Below are positions 5,350 through 8,118 of a DNA stretch of 8,118 nt, piece by piece. The position numbers and the translations under genes are program-made. The notes beneath the pieces were generated by a model, which did not search any database, was not told the origin of the DNA, and saw nothing but the letters and a program-made list of their open reading frames with translations. Numbering within the stretch: the first letter of the stretch is position 1; every line of letters starts with the position of its first letter. This DNA is from an uncultured Lachnoanaerobaculum sp. (lineage in GTDB: Bacteria; Bacillota; Clostridia; Lachnospirales; Lachnospiraceae). The stretch spans positions 1 through 8,118 of the forward strand of contig CAKAQP010000102.1 in NCBI GenBank assembly GCA_916720285.1, written 5' to 3'.

Positions 5350-7224
5350 ATGAGAAAGAAAAAAGATGAAGTTACTTTAGCAACAGATTTAAATCAAAAT
5401 ATTTTAAATATTATAACACCTTCAGGAATCGATTTTTCAAATACAAATGCAAACTTGGGCGAAGATGTTGGAAAGATTTATTGCATAAGCAAATATCCGG
5501 CAGATTGTGATTATGGTTGGCTTGCCGAACTTTGTAATTTGGAAGGTAGTGCTACCACTTTAGAATACAGATATGCTTTTCCTGATCGAATGATTAGCGT
5601 AATGAATAAGAGAATCTCTGAATTAAGAACGAATTTAGAGACCGTTAAAGAAGAATCTGATAGGCAGAAAATCACTCAAGGTATAGAAGACCTGAGGGAA
5701 ATGATTAACAGAATCTCTGTCAAAAATGAGCCGGTTGGATATGTAAATATAATGATATTTATTCAAGCTCTAAATGATAAAGAGCTTGAAGCAAGAATAA
5801 AAAGAGTTGCTTCAAGGGTAGCTATTTCAGAGTGCAATATAAAAATATTAAAATATAGACAATTGGAAGCATTAAAAGCAATGAGTCCTTACGGCTTACC
5901 TGACAGAGAAAAAGTTTCAAATATGGGCGAAAGAAATATGCCTATGTCAACTTTTACCGGTGGTTTTCCAATGGCAAATGCCGGATTAAATGATCCTAAC
6001 GGTTTCTACATGGGAAAAACAAAAAATAATCGTATCGTTCGATTAAATATGTGGTTGCGTAATAAGGATAGAGTAAATTCAAATTGGTTTATTTCAGGAG
6101 TTCCAGGAGTTGGAAAATCAACTGCCATAAAGCTTATTGCTACCAAAGAGTACGCATTAGGAACAAAAATAATATTCTTTGATCCTGAGAAAGAGTATAT
6201 GGATTTATGTAGAAGTCCATACATCAACGGAGATATTATTGATTGTACAGGTGGTAAAAGTGGAAGAATAAATCCTTTACAAGTCAGAACAGCTCCTAAA
6301 GTTCTTGCTGAAGAGTTGTCAGAGCATGAAAAAATGGAAGATTTTTTTGAGTATGACACAGACAATGGTACATCTGATTTGGCTCTTTACATACAGCAAT
6401 TAAGGCTTTTCTTTTCTCTTTATTTTGGAAAATCTGAGTTCTCTTCAGATATCAAAGTAATGCTTGAAAAGTGTTTGATTGAACTGTACAAAGAGTTCAA
6501 TATTACTTGGGATACAGATATTGCACAACTAAAAAACGAAGATTTTCCAATATTATCAGATTTATATGATTTAATTTCAAGAAAGATTGACCTTGCAGAT
6601 AGTGAATATGAAAGAGGAGTATTACAAAAATTATCAAATCTTTTATATTCTTGTGCTGAAGGAGCTGATAAAGATTTATGGAATGGTCATACAACTCTTA
6701 AATCTAATGCAGATTTCATTGATCTGAATGTATCAGGACTATTGGAAGTTGATGAGAATGTAAAAAGAGCACAATTCTATAACATTACAATGTGGGCATG
6801 GCAACAAATGAGTCTTGATAGAAATGAAAAAGTTCTGTTTGGAATCGATGAAGGATACTTATTTGTAGACGAAGATAATCCTGAACTTTTAAAGTTCATA
6901 AGAAATATCTCTAAACGTGATAGAAAATATGAAGGTGGACTAATGTTTATAACACATTCTGTTGTAGATATATTAGATCCGGCTGTTAAAAGATACGGTC
7001 AAGCTATTATAGACAATGCTTGTTATAAGTTCATAATGGGAACAGATGGAAAAAACTTAGAAGAGACTACTAAGCTATTCAATTTCTCAGAAAGAGAACA
7101 GACTATTCTTTCCAGTAAGAATAGAGGTCAAGGAGTATTTATGTGTGGTGGAATACGACTTGATTTAAAAGTAGATGTAAGAACAGAATTTTTAGAGCTG
7201 TTTGGTCAAGGAGGTGGAAGATAA
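5350..7224 (+). CDS. virB4: VirB4-type conjugation ATPase (C-terminal, catalytic part)
   Basis: This 624-residue protein is the main energy-providing ATPase of the secretion machine. The first 240 residues hold the rest of the VirB4 N-terminal domain, including a charged helical, coiled-coil-like stretch (85-120) and NMPMSTFTGGFP (196-207), a segment that precedes the ATPase core in this family. The core has Walker A GVPGVGKST (250-258), the DPEKEY motif (278-283), INPL (307-310), Walker B VLFGIDEGYLF (495-505, with Asp500 and Glu501), and the downstream RNISKRDRKYEGGLMFITHS segment (518-537) where VirB4/TraC proteins carry their arginine-rich sensor region. All catalytic residues expected in the core are present. 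It starts 8 bp after the N-terminal gene and in a different frame; its own frame is closed by TAA at 5335-5337. The product is probably peripheral on the membrane, next to the VirB3-like protein. The family is sure. Confidence 0.93.
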   Translation: MRKKKDEVTLATDLNQNILNIITPSGIDFSNTNANLGEDVGKIYCISKYPADCDYGWLAELCNLEGSATTLEYRYAFPDRMISVMNKRISELRTNLETVKEESDRQKITQGIEDLREMINRISVKNEPVGYVNIMIFIQALNDKELEARIKRVASRVAISECNIKILKYRQLEALKAMSPYGLPDREKVSNMGERNMPMSTFTGGFPMANAGLNDPNGFYMGKTKNNRIVRLNMWLRNKDRVNSNWFISGVPGVGKSTAIKLIATKEYALGTKIIFFDPEKEYMDLCRSPYINGDIIDCTGGKSGRINPLQVRTAPKVLAEELSEHEKMEDFFEYDTDNGTSDLALYIQQLRLFFSLYFGKSEFSSDIKVMLEKCLIELYKEFNITWDTDIAQLKNEDFPILSDLYDLISRKIDLADSEYERGVLQKLSNLLYSCAEGADKDLWNGHTTLKSNADFIDLNVSGLLEVDENVKRAQFYNITMWAWQQMSLDRNEKVLFGIDEGYLFVDEDNPELLKFIRNISKRDRKYEGGLMFITHSVVDILDPAVKRYGQAIIDNACYKFIMGTDGKNLEETTKLFNFSEREQTILSSKNRGQGVFMCGGIRLDLKVDVRTEFLELFGQGGGR

Positions 7225-7254
7225 TATAAGAAATATATTAAATGAGGTGAATAT

Positions 7255-8118
7255 ATGAATTTAGTTACTGCTGTAAAAGTTGGAGTTGCCGCCTTTAATA
7301 ACAGAAAAAAAATAGGTAAATATATTATAGGCTTTATTATTGGATTAGTTTTACTATTATCTATTCCTGGAATATTAGTAAGTTCTGTTGGAAACTTCGT
7401 AACTGATAAAATAAATGATTTGGGTGAAAGTATTGTAAATACTTTCACTCCCGGTTCAATGGATATTGTTAATACAGATTCGTATGAAGTATTAACTAAA
7501 GCATATGACGAATTTAAAAGTAGCTTCATAGAAAAAATGAAGGATAGAGCAAATGCAATAAGAGAAGAAAATAAAATATGGGTAGATACAGATGGTGATG
7601 GCGAAGGACATTATGAATATCCTGTATCTGCCAGTGTAGCTTTTCAAGATATGCAAATATATAAAATCTATGCTTATATTGCTTTAAAAAACAGTACATT
7701 AACTGAAAAAAAGGACTCTTATATAGGAACAGAAGATGAAATAAAAGAATTTCTTGATAATACTTTTACAATGACTGAGGAATGGGTTGATTCAAGTTCA
7801 GTAACTGTATTTAACAAAATTATGGATGATGATGAAATTTTAAATCATTATTATCCCGGAGAAGATGATAAAAGAGACTTTTATTATTCTTCAAAGGATA
7901 TTTTTAATGAGATCATTTCAAAATCCAGTGTGCCGGAAGTTTCTACAGAAAAGTTTACTATTGAAGATATTATAAAAATACCTAGATTTTATGGCGAAAA
8001 CCTTCTTTCTAATAATCAAGTAGCACCTTCAATCGGATTACCGGCAAGAAATTATGAGGCACCTAAAAATGGTGGAAACAATAAGGTTGTATATTACTCT
8101 CAATCCGGTAATCAACCT
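7255..8118 (+). CDS. Membrane-anchored extracellular protein, probable cell-wall hydrolase (partial, runs off the right edge)
   Basis: 288 codons are visible with no stop before the window ends. GAGGTGA at 7244-7250 precedes the ATG. A short cytoplasmic part (1-20, with NNRKK) is followed by one membrane helix at about 22-45, then a long hydrophilic, acidic region that should be outside the cell. It includes DTDGDGEG (111-118), like an acidic calcium loop but without an acidic residue at the 12th place. The visible end KVVYYSQSGNQP (277-288) resembles the first strand (V-Y-Y-x-Q) of papain-like C39/CHAP hydrolase domains that follow this type of N-terminus in Gram-positive conjugative elements. 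No catalytic residue is inside the window. Its place directly after virB4 is where such elements usually carry the VirB1-like peptidoglycan hydrolase. Function is inferred; a VirB8-like or adhesin role is not excluded. Confidence 0.65.
   Translation, partial: MNLVTAVKVGVAAFNNRKKIGKYIIGFIIGLVLLLSIPGILVSSVGNFVTDKINDLGESIVNTFTPGSMDIVNTDSYEVLTKAYDEFKSSFIEKMKDRANAIREENKIWVDTDGDGEGHYEYPVSASVAFQDMQIYKIYAYIALKNSTLTEKKDSYIGTEDEIKEFLDNTFTMTEEWVDSSSVTVFNKIMDDDEILNHYYPGEDDKRDFYYSSKDIFNEIISKSSVPEVSTEKFTIEDIIKIPRFYGENLLSNNQVAPSIGLPARNYEAPKNGGNNKVVYYSQSGNQP

Noticed and set aside
5330..5352. Programmed ribosomal frameshift joining the two VirB4 parts
   Set aside because: I see no classical slippery heptamer or downstream structure, and the second part has its own SD and ATG.
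5104..6694. Antisense open frames across the VirB4 genes
   Set aside because: They are shadows of strongly supported + strand genes, without SD sites or recognisable domains.
7206..7529. Antisense frame at the start of the last gene
   Set aside because: It is opposite the membrane-anchor segment of the + strand gene; its hydrophobic look follows from that complement.

Overview
The window is AT-rich, and every gene I support lies on the + strand. The genes have strong Shine-Dalgarno (SD) sites (AGGAGG, GAGGTGA, GAGGG types), short gaps and many AGA and ATA codons. This points to a low-GC Gram-positive host (Firmicutes, most likely an anaerobic Clostridia-type lineage). The content is part of the transfer module of an integrative conjugative element or conjugative plasmid. 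I cannot tell which, because no relaxase, integrase, replication gene or element end is inside the window.

Layout. Positions 56-361 encode a small acidic helical protein of unknown function, preceded by a hairpin. Positions 362-931 (570 bp) hold no convincing gene but are full of inverted repeats, a short repeated motif, and a plausible extended -10 promoter just before the next gene. From 932 to the right edge is a tight co-directional operon: VirD4-type coupling protein (932-2842), VirB2-like pilin candidate with signal peptide (2865-3185), VirB6/TrbL-like polytopic membrane protein (3219-4097), a two-helix small membrane protein (4109-4357), VirB3/PrgI-like protein (4372-4728), a VirB4 carried as two genes (N-terminal part 4709-5341, ATPase part 5350-7224), and the start of a membrane-anchored extracellular protein (7255 to the edge), probably the cell-wall hydrolase of the machine.

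How they fit together. The VirD4 ATPase would receive the relaxase-DNA complex. VirB4 would power assembly and transport. VirB3-like, VirB6-like and the small membrane proteins would form the inner-membrane channel and pilus-like parts. The last protein would open the peptidoglycan. Gene order is the usual one for Gram-positive type IV secretion. The points that stand out are the VirB4 carried as two genes, a second small two-helix protein whose C-terminal half resembles the pilin candidate, the hairpin-rich gap before the coupling-protein gene, and a surplus of the tetranucleotide CCGG in an otherwise CG-poor sequence. I see no clearly new enzymatic or defence system.
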